Source of the DNA: Clostridia bacterium
Lineage (GTDB): Bacteria > Bacillota_A > Clostridia > Oscillospirales > Acutalibacteraceae
Length of the DNA: 57,313 nucleotides
Reading direction: 5' to 3'
NCBI GenBank assembly: GCA_009930155.1
Contig: RZYX01000003.1
Span: 1 to 57,313, forward strand
Positions 41,485-50,297 of the stretch are shown piece after piece. A model generated the notes under the pieces. It was not told the DNA's origin. It did not search any database and worked only from the letters and a program-made list of their open reading frames with translations. A program made the position numbers and the translations under genes. Numbering within the stretch: position 1 is the first letter of the stretch; every line of letters starts with the position of its first letter.

Positions 41485-41497
41485 AGGAGATTTTAAA

Positions 41498-42706
41498 ATG
41501 AAAGCTAGTGAAAGTAACGCCCACTACACGAACAAAGTGCGTGAATGCACCAACTATTCTGTAAGAGGAATTAAAAATTTATTTAAAAATGAAGATTTAA
41601 AGCCACGATACGCTTGCTCGCAAGGTGATGACGAAATTCAAAAACAATTGCAAGGAGAACTGCAAAATTTTTGTGACGATGTCTATTGCGAGTCCTTTTC
41701 AGCAAGCATAAATTCTCACAAAGTATCAAACATATTCGTATTTGTTTTTATGATTTTGTCCGCTGCTGCAATTGTTGGTGCAAATTTTGTAAGTGAAGCT
41801 TTACTATTTATTAGCGTAGGATTTTCTATTCTAGCTTTCGCCTCGTTTTGCGGACTCTTTGGCAAACTTGCAAAAGACAAAAAAGGTACAAACATAATTG
41901 CTACCAGAAAAGCTCTTGGAGTTGCTACTAATAAAGTTGTTTTTTGTGCTAATACTGACGCACCTTTTAAGAGACGATTTTTAAAAGGCACTGAAAATCT
42001 TGCACGCCTTACCACAATTGTTGGAATATTTCTTCAGCTTATTTATGATGCTGTTTTACTCGGCTCAGTTTACTATAAATTATTTGACCTCGGCTCTATT
42101 CAAATGATGACTGTTATATCATATGTTTTAATTGTTTTTGTTCCTTTTCCTCTTGTTTGTGCGTTTGCTGTTAAAACAAATACAGGCACACCAGGCGTTG
42201 CAAACAATTTGTCTGGTAGCTTTGCTTGCCTTGGAGCTATGCGTTATCTTTCCGAATTTGACCTAAAACTTGATAATACAGATGTATGTGTTATTTTAAC
42301 AGGTGCAAAAAATGCAAATCTTGCAGGTGCAAAAGCTTATGCTAAAGTACATGGGGCTGACGATAAAAAGATGAACCCACTTTTTGTTTGCGTAGACACA
42401 TTAAAAGGGATTGAAACTTTGAGTGTAAAAGGCGGAACAATCAAGGGTAAAAGTCTTGTAAAACAAGCTGGTGAAAATGCAAATATTTCTCTTCCAGATT
42501 GCAGTGCAAAATATTTAAAGAGCGATGCAACTGCATTTGCAAAAGCTGGTATTAACTGTGCAACAATCACTACACTTAGCTCAACTGTTCCCGACTTTTA
42601 TGGCACAAATCTTGATAACATTGATAACTTAGATACAAAATCAACAGAAGCAGCAATAAATATTCTGCTTGAAAGTGCATATCTTGTTGATTCAAAAAAC
42701 AAATAA
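41498..42706 (+). CDS. M28 peptidase-like membrane protein, metal site lost
   Basis: A 402-aa protein with four membrane helices inserted into a peptidase-like chain. The pieces of the M28 (aminopeptidase) metal site can be traced but are substituted. A-H-x-D is ANTD (Asn152 for His), D-N-x-S-G is NNLSG (Asn236 for Asp), and T-G-x-E-E is TGAKN (Lys271-Asn272 for Glu-Glu). VCVILTGA and NLAGAKAYAKVHG keep the fold. It is probably a non-catalytic homologue. ATG 41498 follows AAAGGAG. It is co-transcribed with alr and ends at a strong terminator. Confidence 0.65.
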   Translation: MKASESNAHYTNKVRECTNYSVRGIKNLFKNEDLKPRYACSQGDDEIQKQLQGELQNFCDDVYCESFSASINSHKVSNIFVFVFMILSAAAIVGANFVSEALLFISVGFSILAFASFCGLFGKLAKDKKGTNIIATRKALGVATNKVVFCANTDAPFKRRFLKGTENLARLTTIVGIFLQLIYDAVLLGSVYYKLFDLGSIQMMTVISYVLIVFVPFPLVCAFAVKTNTGTPGVANNLSGSFACLGAMRYLSEFDLKLDNTDVCVILTGAKNANLAGAKAYAKVHGADDKKMNPLFVCVDTLKGIETLSVKGGTIKGKSLVKQAGENANISLPDCSAKYLKSDATAFAKAGINCATITTLSSTVPDFYGTNLDNIDNLDTKSTEAAINILLESAYLVDSKNK

Positions 42707-42729
42707 GAATAGCTTAAAACAATAAAATT

Positions 42730-42758
42730 AACCCGTCCTTTTAAGGACGGGTTACTTT
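42730..42758 (+). terminator. Terminator of the alr operon
   Basis: AACCCGTCCTT and AAGGACGGGTT form an 11-bp stem, then ACTTTTA. Confidence 0.8.
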
Positions 42759-42812
42759 TATAATAAACATATGTAAACTAAATTAAAACAAACAAGATAC
42801 AAAGCAAAAAAA

Positions 42813-42836
42813 GGTGCAGGGAAATAACCCTGCACC
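42813..42836 (-). terminator. Terminator of the flagellin gene
   Basis: GGTGCAGGG pairs with CCCTGCACC; TTTTTTGCTTT follows on the minus strand. Confidence 0.85.
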
Positions 42837-42888
42837 CATGTATAACTTTTAGTAATTGTGCTGATTCATAAATATAACTAAGAATAAA

Positions 42889-44064
42889 TTACTGGAGAAG
42901 CTGAAGAACGCTCTGTGGCATTGTGTTTGCCTGTGCAAGCATTGCTGTAGCAGCCTGATTAAGAATGTTATTCTTTGTCATTTGCATCATTTCTTTAGCC
43001 ATGTCAACATCACGGATACGGCTTTCAGCTGATGTTAAGTTCTCAGATGTTGTTCCGAGGTTGTTAACTGTATGCTCCAAACGGTTTTGCATAGCACCGA
43101 GGTCAGCTCTTTGCATTGAAACAGTATTGATAGCTGTATCGATAGTTGCTATTGCACTTGATGCATTCGCCTCTGAGTCAATCGCTGCTGCGTTAATACC
43201 AAGGCTTTCACTGTCCATGTTCTCGATATTAAGAGCAACCTGTCCGTCAGTTGTGCCAGCTGTACCAATTCTAAAGCTCAATGTTTTAGAAGGTCCAGAA
43301 ACTGTTACTGTATCTGTAGTAGCTCCAGCTGATACAACGGCTAAGTCTGTACCAGTTACTTTAGCCTTAACGCCTGTCCACTTTTCTGCAGCCGCAGCTG
43401 ATGCTGTTGCCTTGTCAACAACTGCAGTATATGTTCTTGATCCATCATCAGCTATTTCTTCTGTAAACGAAACACCCGCTACACTAGTTGCACTAGCGTT
43501 ACATGTAACATCTGTGCTACCATCTGCAGAAGTAAAGGTTAAAACATCTCCGTCTACAAGGTTACCACCCGAAACAGTAACAGCTTTGTCATCACCTGTA
43601 GAAGAAAAAGCAGTTCCTGCAATAGTAGCTGCAGACTTAGAATATGCACCATCAAGAAGGCTAATGCCGTTGAAGTTTGTTGAAGTAGAAATTCTGTCAA
43701 CTTCACTCTTAAGAGCTGTCATTTCTTTGTTAAGAGCCTCACGGTCAACTGTGTCCTGATATGTACCATTTGATGACTGAACTGCGAGTTCACGCATTCT
43801 TTGAAGAATTGAGTGAGTCTCCTGCAAGCCGCCTTCTGCTGTCTGAACAAGAGAAATAGCATCACTAGCATTTGCTGTTGCCTGGTCGAGTCCACGAATC
43901 TGAGCACGCATCTTCTCTGAAATTGCGAGACCAGCTGCATCATCGCCTGCACGGTTTATGCGATAGCCTGATGAAAGTTTTTCAAGGTTCTTAGCAACTG
44001 CGCCTGAGTTTGAACTAAGTTGTCTGTGTGCATTGAGAGCACTAATGTTGTGTTGTATACGCAT
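42889..44064 (-). CDS. hag: Flagellin
   Basis: A 391-aa flagellin. The N-terminal D0/D1 domain starts MRIQHNISALNAHRQL and contains LSSGYRINRAGDDAAGLAIS. The C-terminal D1/D0 contains GAMQNRLEHT and ends MPQSVLQLLQ. The variable centre (about 140-300) is Ala/Thr/Val-rich. ATG 44064 follows AAGGAGGATAAATTC. It is the filament subunit, exported through the flagellar type III apparatus with FliS as chaperone. Upstream lies a long leader with a sigma-D-type promoter, and the adjacent csrA and fliW encode its expected translational regulators. Confidence 0.96.
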   Translation of the reverse strand: MRIQHNISALNAHRQLSSNSGAVAKNLEKLSSGYRINRAGDDAAGLAISEKMRAQIRGLDQATANASDAISLVQTAEGGLQETHSILQRMRELAVQSSNGTYQDTVDREALNKEMTALKSEVDRISTSTNFNGISLLDGAYSKSAATIAGTAFSSTGDDKAVTVSGGNLVDGDVLTFTSADGSTDVTCNASATSVAGVSFTEEIADDGSRTYTAVVDKATASAAAAEKWTGVKAKVTGTDLAVVSAGATTDTVTVSGPSKTLSFRIGTAGTTDGQVALNIENMDSESLGINAAAIDSEANASSAIATIDTAINTVSMQRADLGAMQNRLEHTVNNLGTTSENLTSAESRIRDVDMAKEMMQMTKNNILNQAATAMLAQANTMPQSVLQLLQ

Positions 44065-44243
44065 GAATTTATCCTCCTTAATATATCCGCTAGCAAACCT
44101 CCGGTTATCCGAATTTTATTAAAATCTGCTAGTCGGTTTATATAGAGCTTCCTTGCCCTATATTTCTTGCTTGTGTTGCTCCTGAAAAATGCGCGCCGTT
44201 TTCCATTTGCAACTACCTAACTTTGTTAAGCTTAACGCTTACA
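44065..44243 (-). promoter_or_regulatory. hag 5' leader with CsrA-type GGA motifs
   Basis: From the predicted start near 44243 the leader is about 180 nt and contains eight GGA triplets, far more than expected for this AT-rich context. One lies in the 3-nt loop of a perfect AACC-GGA-GGTT hairpin (44096-44106), enclosed by CTAGCA/TGCTAG (44090-44095 with 44127-44132), and the Shine-Dalgarno contains another. This is the classical form of a CsrA-repressed leader. Confidence 0.65.
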
Positions 44244-44249
44244 CTCATT

Positions 44250-44277
44250 ATATCTGCAAAACATTTGCAAATATTTA
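44250..44277 (-). promoter_or_regulatory. Sigma-D-type promoter of hag
   Basis: On the minus strand TAAA, 16 nt, GCAGATAT. It matches the promoters of flgM and fliD in spacing and -10 sequence. Confidence 0.6.
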
Positions 44278-44412
44278 ATATTTTCAAAAATTCTTGTTAT
44301 TTTTTTGTTTTTTTGTGTGTTTTTTATATAATTCTTATGTTTTTACTGTTTTTAAGCTAGTTTATGTTGCTTTTTTGAGCTTTTTAATATTACATTTTAA
44401 TATATTTGATAA

Positions 44413-44440
44413 AAAAAGATGTGAAAACTCACATCTTTTT
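44413..44440 (-). terminator. Terminator after csrA
   Basis: AAAAAGATGTGA pairs with TCACATCTTTTT, giving a T-run on the minus strand. It separates the flgM-csrA operon from hag. Confidence 0.75.
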
Positions 44441-44452
44441 ACTAAAATTAAA

Positions 44453-44704
44453 TTATTCAACATTCTCTATACTCTGCATAACCTTTGCCATAGACTTGAA
44501 TTTTTCAAGACTTTTATCATCCGCTAAGTGACTTGCCTCAATATTTAGCTTTTTCGTTTCAAGTAACTCTTTTCTCATAACAGGAATATCCTTTGGAGCA
44601 TCTATACATATTTTAACCTTATCGCCGCTAACTTCTGATACTATTATTTCAATATCTTTTCCAATAATTATGGATTCGGATGCCCTTCGTGTAATTACAA
44701 GCAC
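44453..44704 (-). CDS. csrA: Carbon storage regulator CsrA
   Basis: An 83-aa RNA-binding protein. It starts LVITRRASESIIIGKDIEI and continues KVKICIDAPKDIPVMRKEL, both canonical; the C-terminal extension is of the length seen in Firmicutes. CsrA dimers bind GGA in hairpin loops and block hag translation. FliW, encoded 12 nt upstream, binds and inhibits CsrA when flagellin is low. A GTG start at 44704 follows GGGGGATGATTCT. Confidence 0.96.
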   Translation of the reverse strand: MLVITRRASESIIIGKDIEIIVSEVSGDKVKICIDAPKDIPVMRKELLETKKLNIEASHLADDKSLEKFKSMAKVMQSIENVE

Positions 44705-44716
44705 AGAATCATCCCC

Positions 44717-45148
44717 CTACTTTTTCTCGTCAAACAATCGGTATCTTATTGGATAATCCGTGTTCTCCAAAATAAATTGTTTTGCTTTATTAGTTTTCGC
44801 ATTTATTATTATCGGACTTTTAAGATTTACTACTGCTTCTTCCAATTTTTTTGGAACAACAGTTATAAGAAGAACTCTTAAATCCTCCTCTTTTTCACAT
44901 TCAAAATACTTCAAATCTTTTTTTGATAGCTTTGGGTTGTAATTTTGAATAAATGCATAAGGGTCAATAACAACAAAAGATGGAAACTCAGCATCTATCG
45001 ACTGAAGAGTCATAACAAACGGAATCTCTTGTTCTTGCAAAAGAACATAATCCTTAAACTTTTCAAACCCTGGTACACCTTCTTTAAAGTGTATAACATC
45101 CTTTTGATTTATCTGCAAATCTTTAAGTTTCTCGTTTGATATTTTCAT
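44717..45148 (-). CDS. fliW: Flagellar assembly factor FliW
   Basis: A 143-aa protein. HFKEGVPGFEKFKDYVLLQ and VTLQSIDAEFPSFVVIDPY are FliW hallmarks, and VNLKSPIIINAKTNKAKQFIL closes the domain. FliW partners with either flagellin or CsrA and so couples filament export to hag translation. ATG 45148 follows GAGGTTAAT. csrA starts 12 nt downstream. Confidence 0.96.
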   Translation of the reverse strand: MKISNEKLKDLQINQKDVIHFKEGVPGFEKFKDYVLLQEQEIPFVMTLQSIDAEFPSFVVIDPYAFIQNYNPKLSKKDLKYFECEKEEDLRVLLITVVPKKLEEAVVNLKSPIIINAKTNKAKQFILENTDYPIRYRLFDEKK

Positions 45149-45162
45149 ATTAACCTCATTCC

Positions 45163-45699
45163 CTATTTTTCACTAATTGGCCCATCATAGTTTGGATTTG
45201 CACTTTTAGGAACATAAATCTTATCCCCAGTGTAATGAATTTCAACATCTGGATACTGACTAACGGTATAATTTATACTGCCTGGTACAAAATCTATTTT
45301 AGATTCACTTCTGTGACAATTAAATTTGATCTTATCCATTTTATATTCCATAGCTACATCGTTAAGATTTACATCTTCTCCCGAGCGAGTCTTTAAAGGT
45401 TGCGTACTTCCTTCGCCCTGCTTAATCATCTCTAGGGTCGAATTGTCATCATTGACTGATGACGAACTGGACGCAACAGACTGCTCGCTCTTTTTTACAG
45501 TGCGAACAGGAACAACATGAGGACCTTTGCTTATTTCTATTTTATCCATTTTGGGTATGTTTTTTTTAATTTCCATTCCGCCTTTTTCTCGCTCAATTTC
45601 TAAGTTTACTTCTTGCGTTTTAGAAATTTGCATTTCCATCGGCTGCGTTTGAAAATCAAGTTTTATTGGTATACATTTAATTCCCAACAATTGCGTCAT
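45163..45699 (-). CDS. DUF6470 (YviE-like) flagellar locus protein
   Basis: A 178-aa protein in the position of Bacillus yviE, between flgL and fliW. LLGIKCIPIKLDFQTQPMEM and the ending NYTVSQYPDVEIHYTG with YDGPISEK fit DUF6470. ATG 45699 follows AGGAGTGATTAAA; earlier residues lack a ribosome site. The function is unknown, but its conservation here implies a role in filament assembly or its control. Confidence 0.8.
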   Translation of the reverse strand: MTQLLGIKCIPIKLDFQTQPMEMQISKTQEVNLEIEREKGGMEIKKNIPKMDKIEISKGPHVVPVRTVKKSEQSVASSSSSVNDDNSTLEMIKQGEGSTQPLKTRSGEDVNLNDVAMEYKMDKIKFNCHRSESKIDFVPGSINYTVSQYPDVEIHYTGDKIYVPKSANPNYDGPISEK

Positions 45700-45767
45700 T
45701 TTAATCACTCCTAACGGTGCAAGCGTGCACAATCTTCCAATTCTATATGCTTATAAGTATTTCACAA

Positions 45768-47087
45768 CTATCTCATAAAATCAAGGAAAGATGGTTGGAT
45801 TACTTTTGAGCCCATTGAAAGAGCTGCATTATAAATGTATTCTTGAAGTTTAAAGTCCATAATTGCTTCTGCCGCATCTAAATATTCTGTGTCATTTATT
45901 TGAACTTTTATATTGAAGGACGCATCCTCAAGCCTTGTTTTTGAATTTATCAAGAAGTTACTACGAACTCCAAGCTCTGTAACATTTGAAAGAAGATCTA
46001 CTTCCTGAGTTTTTAGTGTATCTTCAAGTTCAAGTATACGGTCATATGAGAATTTTTCCTTTGACAATTCATCCGCTATTTGGCCAAATAAATTATAAAT
46101 GTTTTTTGGGTTTCCGCTTGTATCTTCACCATAACCCAAAAATGAAATTCCTGGAATAGAAACATTAAATGCACTTTGAGCATTTACCTCACCATCTGCA
46201 CTAACTTGAACACCAAGCCCTAAATCTATATAAACTGTCTCTTCAGCTAACGCCTTTAAATCAACTGTATCTGATATTGATGCGGATACGCCTGTTTTAG
46301 TCTCTTTTGAAAGATCGCCTGAAACAGTTATCTTACTCAAATCAACAGTTAATGCACCTGTTATAGTTGCAGTTTGAAGAGCATCTTGAAGATCTTGACC
46401 TGTTGAGCCAGCTGGTAAATTTACAGTTATAGTTTTTCCGGTAGTTTCAATTTCTGCTGCTCCAACAGAAACAGTACTTGTTGCATCATCAATTATATTA
46501 ACAGTGTATCCGTTAAAGTTTTGGGCATTGTCCTCACCAAAACTAATTTTAAATACACCTGATTTTGTAATTGCTCCATCCTCATTAACAAGCTTGCCTG
46601 TATCAACATCAACTCCACGATAAAGAAGTTTTCCAGTTTCTGAAACGGTAAAAGGTGGTTTAGTTGTATCAGACGCACCAAAAATATACTTATCTCCATA
46701 TTGTGCGTTTGCACTTGCAACTATAGATTCCATGGTCTTATGAATTTTGGAAGCAATAATATCACGTTCATCTTGACCAGTAGTTGCTGTAACAACCTTA
46801 ACTAAATCTTCAGAAGAAACTTCCTGAACAAGATCATTAATTGTTCTCATTGAGGTCTCTGCTGTTAACATCTGATTTTCAGCATTTTCTGTATTATTAC
46901 TATAATTTTCGTTTTCATAAAAAGAGCGTCTAAGTCGAAAAGCTTTTGCCGCTGAAACCGGATCCTCAGAAACCTTATCAAATTTACGAAGAGTTGTTGC
47001 TCTATTATTATAATAATCAAGTGCAGTCATAGCAGAATTAAGATTTCTATTATATTTGCCCGTTATCATTCCATTAGTTATTCTCAT
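45768..47087 (-). CDS. flgL: Flagellar hook-filament junction protein FlgL
   Basis: A 439-aa hook-associated protein 3. The start MRITNGMITGKYNRNLNSAM and FDKVSEDPVSAAKAFRLRRS are FlgL-type; the C-terminus is related to flagellin D0 (EAIMDFKLQEYIYNAALSMG). It connects the hook, through FlgK, to the filament. It lies 26 nt after flgK in the operon. Confidence 0.94.
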   Translation of the reverse strand: MRITNGMITGKYNRNLNSAMTALDYYNNRATTLRKFDKVSEDPVSAAKAFRLRRSFYENENYSNNTENAENQMLTAETSMRTINDLVQEVSSEDLVKVVTATTGQDERDIIASKIHKTMESIVASANAQYGDKYIFGASDTTKPPFTVSETGKLLYRGVDVDTGKLVNEDGAITKSGVFKISFGEDNAQNFNGYTVNIIDDATSTVSVGAAEIETTGKTITVNLPAGSTGQDLQDALQTATITGALTVDLSKITVSGDLSKETKTGVSASISDTVDLKALAEETVYIDLGLGVQVSADGEVNAQSAFNVSIPGISFLGYGEDTSGNPKNIYNLFGQIADELSKEKFSYDRILELEDTLKTQEVDLLSNVTELGVRSNFLINSKTRLEDASFNIKVQINDTEYLDAAEAIMDFKLQEYIYNAALSMGSKVIQPSFLDFMR

Positions 47088-47113
47088 TTGACCGTCCCCG
47101 CCTTTCTTAAAAA

Positions 47114-48688
47114 CTACCTACCAACTAGACCCATACTCGTTATTATTGTTTCAAGTGCTTCATCCAAAGTTGTCATAAAGCGTGAAGATGCAGTAAGAGC
47201 CTGGTTATACATAATAAGGTTTATACCCTCTTCATCCAAACTTACTCCTGAAACGGATTGACGCTGATAGTCAACTTCATTTATATTTGTTTCATTTGTC
47301 TCGTAAAGTCTTTGGTTTCCTTTTATTTGAAGTCCAAGTGTAGTAGATATATTTGAAATGCACTCTTGAAAAGAACCTTTAAATACATCCATTCCACTAT
47401 CAGATTCAAAAGTTAAATCTGCCTTAAACTGTGAGATAATAAAAAGAATATTTGATGAGTCATCATCGTTATCAAGACCAGGTGATATAGACTGTTTTGA
47501 ATTTGTTATGTATTTACCTGTTGAATTAGTCCATGCTTCTGAAATTGATATGTTTGATGCTGTTATTCTATCGCCTGCTACACTAGGTTCAAACAAAGGC
47601 TTGTCTTCGTCTACCGTGCTGTTAGCATCATTAAGAACCTGTGCAAACTTGTTGGCAATCGAATCCAACATTTGTTCGTAATAAGGAATTCCCCTTTGAG
47701 TTGTTTGAGGCGTATCAAACTCACCTTTGTCATTAAGCATTGTAAGGTATCCATAAAATGCACCTGACTTAACTTGGTCTGTAAAATCGCCACCCGTAAG
47801 ACTTATGCTACCAAATTCACTACTATCAACAAGTGTTCCGTTAGATTCTGTAAGAGTTAAACCAAAATCGCCATCATTTGTTTCTGTAACTTCAAACTGC
47901 CTATATTCATCATTATTTACTAAGTTAAATTTATCACCATTTGATGTTGTAAAGTTAACGGACAGTTCCTGTACTGTAACGCCCGATCCAACATCAACAT
48001 CCTTTGTTGTAACCTCAACATTAAGGTATTGCGAAAGTTGATCAATAAATGTATTTCTCTCATCTACAAGCTCAAGTGCAGGATTACCTGAAATGTTTGC
48101 GGTCCTGATTGACTTGTTAAGCTCCGCAATACTCTGCAATGCAAGATTTGCAGTCTCTACGGCTCCATCAGTAAACTCGGTTTGTGTTTGCCCTTTAACT
48201 GTGTCGAGCTGAGACGAATACTGACGGAACAACTGAAGAATAGTTGTTGCCGATGTTTTTACTATATTTTCTGTAACAGGGTCAGATGGGCTTTCAGCCA
48301 ACGCCTGAAGCTGTTTTACAAAATCACTAAATTGTGTGTCAAACTCTGTATCAGTGGCACTGTCAAAAATATAACCCAAATCTGCAAGTGCGTCACTTTG
48401 TGCTCCCGTAGAGCCAAGTTTGGCAGCCTCAGCACGATAGCGAACATCCAAGTATGGGTCGCGAATCTGGCTTGTTCCTGATATTTTAACACCCTCGCCT
48501 ATATTAGATGCATTAGTTGAATACCTCATTGTTCCACGATAAGAACCTACTGCATAAGTATCAAGCCTTTGCCTAGTATAGCCAATGGAGTTTGCATTTG
48601 TTATATTATTACCTGTTGTTTCAATGTTGCTACGAGCTGCATCAAGACCAGACCTTGCAACATAAAATCCACCAAATGTAGATCTCAT
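47114..48688 (-). CDS. flgK: Flagellar hook-associated protein FlgK
   Basis: A 524-aa protein. STFGGFYVARSGLDAARSNI and TTGNNITNANSIGYTRQR are the FlgK/rod-hook N-terminal signature; the C-terminus ends with the FlgK-type helix (GVSLDEEGINLIMYNQALTA). It caps the hook before FlgL. FlgN, encoded 15 nt upstream, is its export chaperone. Confidence 0.95.
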   Translation of the reverse strand: MRSTFGGFYVARSGLDAARSNIETTGNNITNANSIGYTRQRLDTYAVGSYRGTMRYSTNASNIGEGVKISGTSQIRDPYLDVRYRAEAAKLGSTGAQSDALADLGYIFDSATDTEFDTQFSDFVKQLQALAESPSDPVTENIVKTSATTILQLFRQYSSQLDTVKGQTQTEFTDGAVETANLALQSIAELNKSIRTANISGNPALELVDERNTFIDQLSQYLNVEVTTKDVDVGSGVTVQELSVNFTTSNGDKFNLVNNDEYRQFEVTETNDGDFGLTLTESNGTLVDSSEFGSISLTGGDFTDQVKSGAFYGYLTMLNDKGEFDTPQTTQRGIPYYEQMLDSIANKFAQVLNDANSTVDEDKPLFEPSVAGDRITASNISISEAWTNSTGKYITNSKQSISPGLDNDDDSSNILFIISQFKADLTFESDSGMDVFKGSFQECISNISTTLGLQIKGNQRLYETNETNINEVDYQRQSVSGVSLDEEGINLIMYNQALTASSRFMTTLDEALETIITSMGLVGR

Positions 48689-48703
48689 CTTTAAACCTCC
48701 AAA

Positions 48704-49177
48704 CTATACTTTGCGAGAAATAAAATCAGTTTTTTTCTTATCGCTTTTTGCAAAACTGTTGTAATTACTTTGCTGATTTTCTTCAATCCGATTCAAAGTT
48801 TTTTCAATTCTATGAAGCCTTAATTCTATCATAGAATTACACCTTGAATTAATTTCTTTCAAATCCAGCACTATATCAGAAAGTTCAGAAAAAGCATCAG
48901 ACATTTGTCCCCTTGATTCCTCTGGGGAAGTCTTGATAACTTCACTCATACTCATATTTTCAAGCCCAACATTTTTAAGGAATTCTTCACGCTTTACTTC
49001 AAATCCTCTGGATTTTAAAAGAAAAACTTCTTCCTTTTTCACATGCTCATCCATAATGTCAATTCTATTGTTTGCGACATCATCAAGTTTTTTTGTTTCA
49101 AACTCAAGAAACTCCTTATAAAAAACAAGATATTGTTGCATTAAATCATAAAATGTTTTTGCCTGCTTAACATCCAT
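48704..49177 (-). CDS. flgN: FlgN-family export chaperone
   Basis: A 157-aa, fully helical, coiled-coil protein directly upstream of flgK, the position of flgN (yvyG). DLMQQYLVFYKEFLEFETKK and the DLKEINSRCNSMIELRLHRI region fit the FlgN fold, which keeps FlgK and FlgL unfolded for export. ATG 49177 follows GGAGTAGCGGGAT. Confidence 0.85.
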   Translation of the reverse strand: MDVKQAKTFYDLMQQYLVFYKEFLEFETKKLDDVANNRIDIMDEHVKKEEVFLLKSRGFEVKREEFLKNVGLENMSMSEVIKTSPEESRGQMSDAFSELSDIVLDLKEINSRCNSMIELRLHRIEKTLNRIEENQQSNYNSFAKSDKKKTDFISRKV

Positions 49178-49210
49178 ATCCCGCTACTCCTCTGCCCTAC
49201 AACTGCATTC

Positions 49211-49576
49211 TCAAGCCCTTAAGTCAAAGTCCAAAAAAGGCATAATGCTGTCAGCAACATCTTTTTGATTTATTTCATAAGAGCCTGCTCTTACTTGTGC
49301 CTTTATTTCTAAAAATTTGTTTACATCAACATGATTTTGAGAAAGTTCTTTTACTATGCTTGCCTTTTCATCTTTGATTTCTGGAGATACTGCAACCTGC
49401 CCTTGTGAATCCGAATCACAAGAATCACGATTGCTTATCTCGAATACATCCATACGGTTCGCCTTTTTATGGTTTACAGACGAGGATTTGTCTGCACCGG
49501 CGTTTTTAGCAGCATTAACACTGTTTTTCCAAACATTCATAGAATTGCCTATTATTTTAATGTTCTCTGCCGACAT
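49211..49576 (-). CDS. flgM: Anti-sigma-D factor FlgM
   Basis: A 121-aa protein. The C-terminal part has KASIVKELSQNHVDVNKF and IKAQVRAGSYEINQKDVADS, the FlgM sigma-28-binding motif. The N-terminus is disordered. FlgM holds sigma-D until the hook is complete, then is exported. ATG 49576 follows AGGCAGGTGTTTTAT; the track's earlier ATG lies before that site. It heads the operon through csrA and is preceded by a sigma-D-type promoter, the expected feedback loop. Confidence 0.93.
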   Translation of the reverse strand: MSAENIKIIGNSMNVWKNSVNAAKNAGADKSSSVNHKKANRMDVFEISNRDSCDSDSQGQVAVSPEIKDEKASIVKELSQNHVDVNKFLEIKAQVRAGSYEINQKDVADSIMPFLDFDLRA

Positions 49577-49621
49577 ATAAAACACCTGCCTTTTCATACT
49601 AATATAATTATCCTTATTAAT

Positions 49622-49649
49622 ATATCGGTTAAATTTTGCGTTAAATTTA
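49622..49649 (-). promoter_or_regulatory. Sigma-D-type promoter of flgM
   Basis: On the minus strand TAAA, 16 nt, ACCGATAT, about 40 nt before the flgM start. Confidence 0.7.
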
Positions 49650-49769
49650 TTATTTTTCGTTTTTTGTTTATTATGTATACTGTTTTGTGCTAAATATATC
49701 TAATATAAGCCTTAACATAACAAACAACCTAAAATTCTAAAAATATACTATGATTTTTACCTGTTAAAA

Positions 49770-50222
49770 TTATAAACTAAACATATTTGTGGGACTTGCC
49801 GTGTTCTTTCTTAAAGTTGCCATATTTGACTTTGCCTCTTCATATTGCATTTGTAAATTCTCTTTTGCCTTCTTATCAAGCTTCGCTACTCTTATAAAAA
49901 TCGCCTTAATTTCGCCCGCAAGTTTAAAAGCATTTTTTTCATCATCGTTATTTAGACTACATTCATCACACTTAACTATTTTATCCCAATTTTCTTTTTC
50001 TTCCACATCAAGAATCTTTAATTTTTCTTTAATCAACTCATCACACTTTTTTATTCGTTGTATCTTTACTTGTCTTTGTTCAATCAAGTTGTCAATTTGC
50101 ACATCTTCCTGTACGGATTGAACCTCAATTTGTTTTGTTACATCTAATATCTCTGTAATAATAATCTTCTTTTGTTCCAAGCAGATTATTACAAACTCAA
50201 TATCTGTTTTAGATAAGTTCAC
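49770..50222 (-). CDS. FliT-like coiled-coil protein
   Basis: A 150-aa helical, Lys/Glu-rich protein in the position of fliT after fliD-fliS. GTG 50222 is chosen because GGGAGGATTGTCAA precedes it; the longer frame runs through the terminator hairpin at 50250-50285. Helices such as KIQRIKKCDELIKEKLKILD and IFIRVAKLDKKAKENLQMQ predict a three-helix chaperone fold. FliT-family proteins chaperone FliD. Sequence similarity alone is weak, so the call rests on position and helical content. Confidence 0.55.
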   Translation of the reverse strand: MNLSKTDIEFVIICLEQKKIIITEILDVTKQIEVQSVQEDVQIDNLIEQRQVKIQRIKKCDELIKEKLKILDVEEKENWDKIVKCDECSLNNDDEKNAFKLAGEIKAIFIRVAKLDKKAKENLQMQYEEAKSNMATLRKNTASPTNMFSL

Positions 50223-50249
50223 TTGACAATCCTCCCACAGATTTAAAAA

Positions 50250-50285
50250 GCACATACTAACTACGCTTACATAGTTAGTATGTGC
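50250..50285 (-). terminator. Strong terminator between fliS and the FliT-like gene
   Basis: A 14-bp perfect stem, GCACATACTAACTA with TAGTTAGTATGTGC, is followed by TTTTTAAAT on the minus strand. It reduces readthrough into the FliT-like gene. Confidence 0.85.
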
Positions 50286-50297
50286 CAAAATAATTTA

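Noticed and set aside
42965..43759. Plus-strand open frame opposite flagellin
   Set aside because: Antisense of a conserved flagellin gene; the stop-poor reverse frame follows from its codon use.
44134..44160. Alternative hag promoter at ACCGACTA
   Set aside because: The -10 is only partial and no TAAA lies 15-16 nt upstream; the site at 44250-44277 fits much better.
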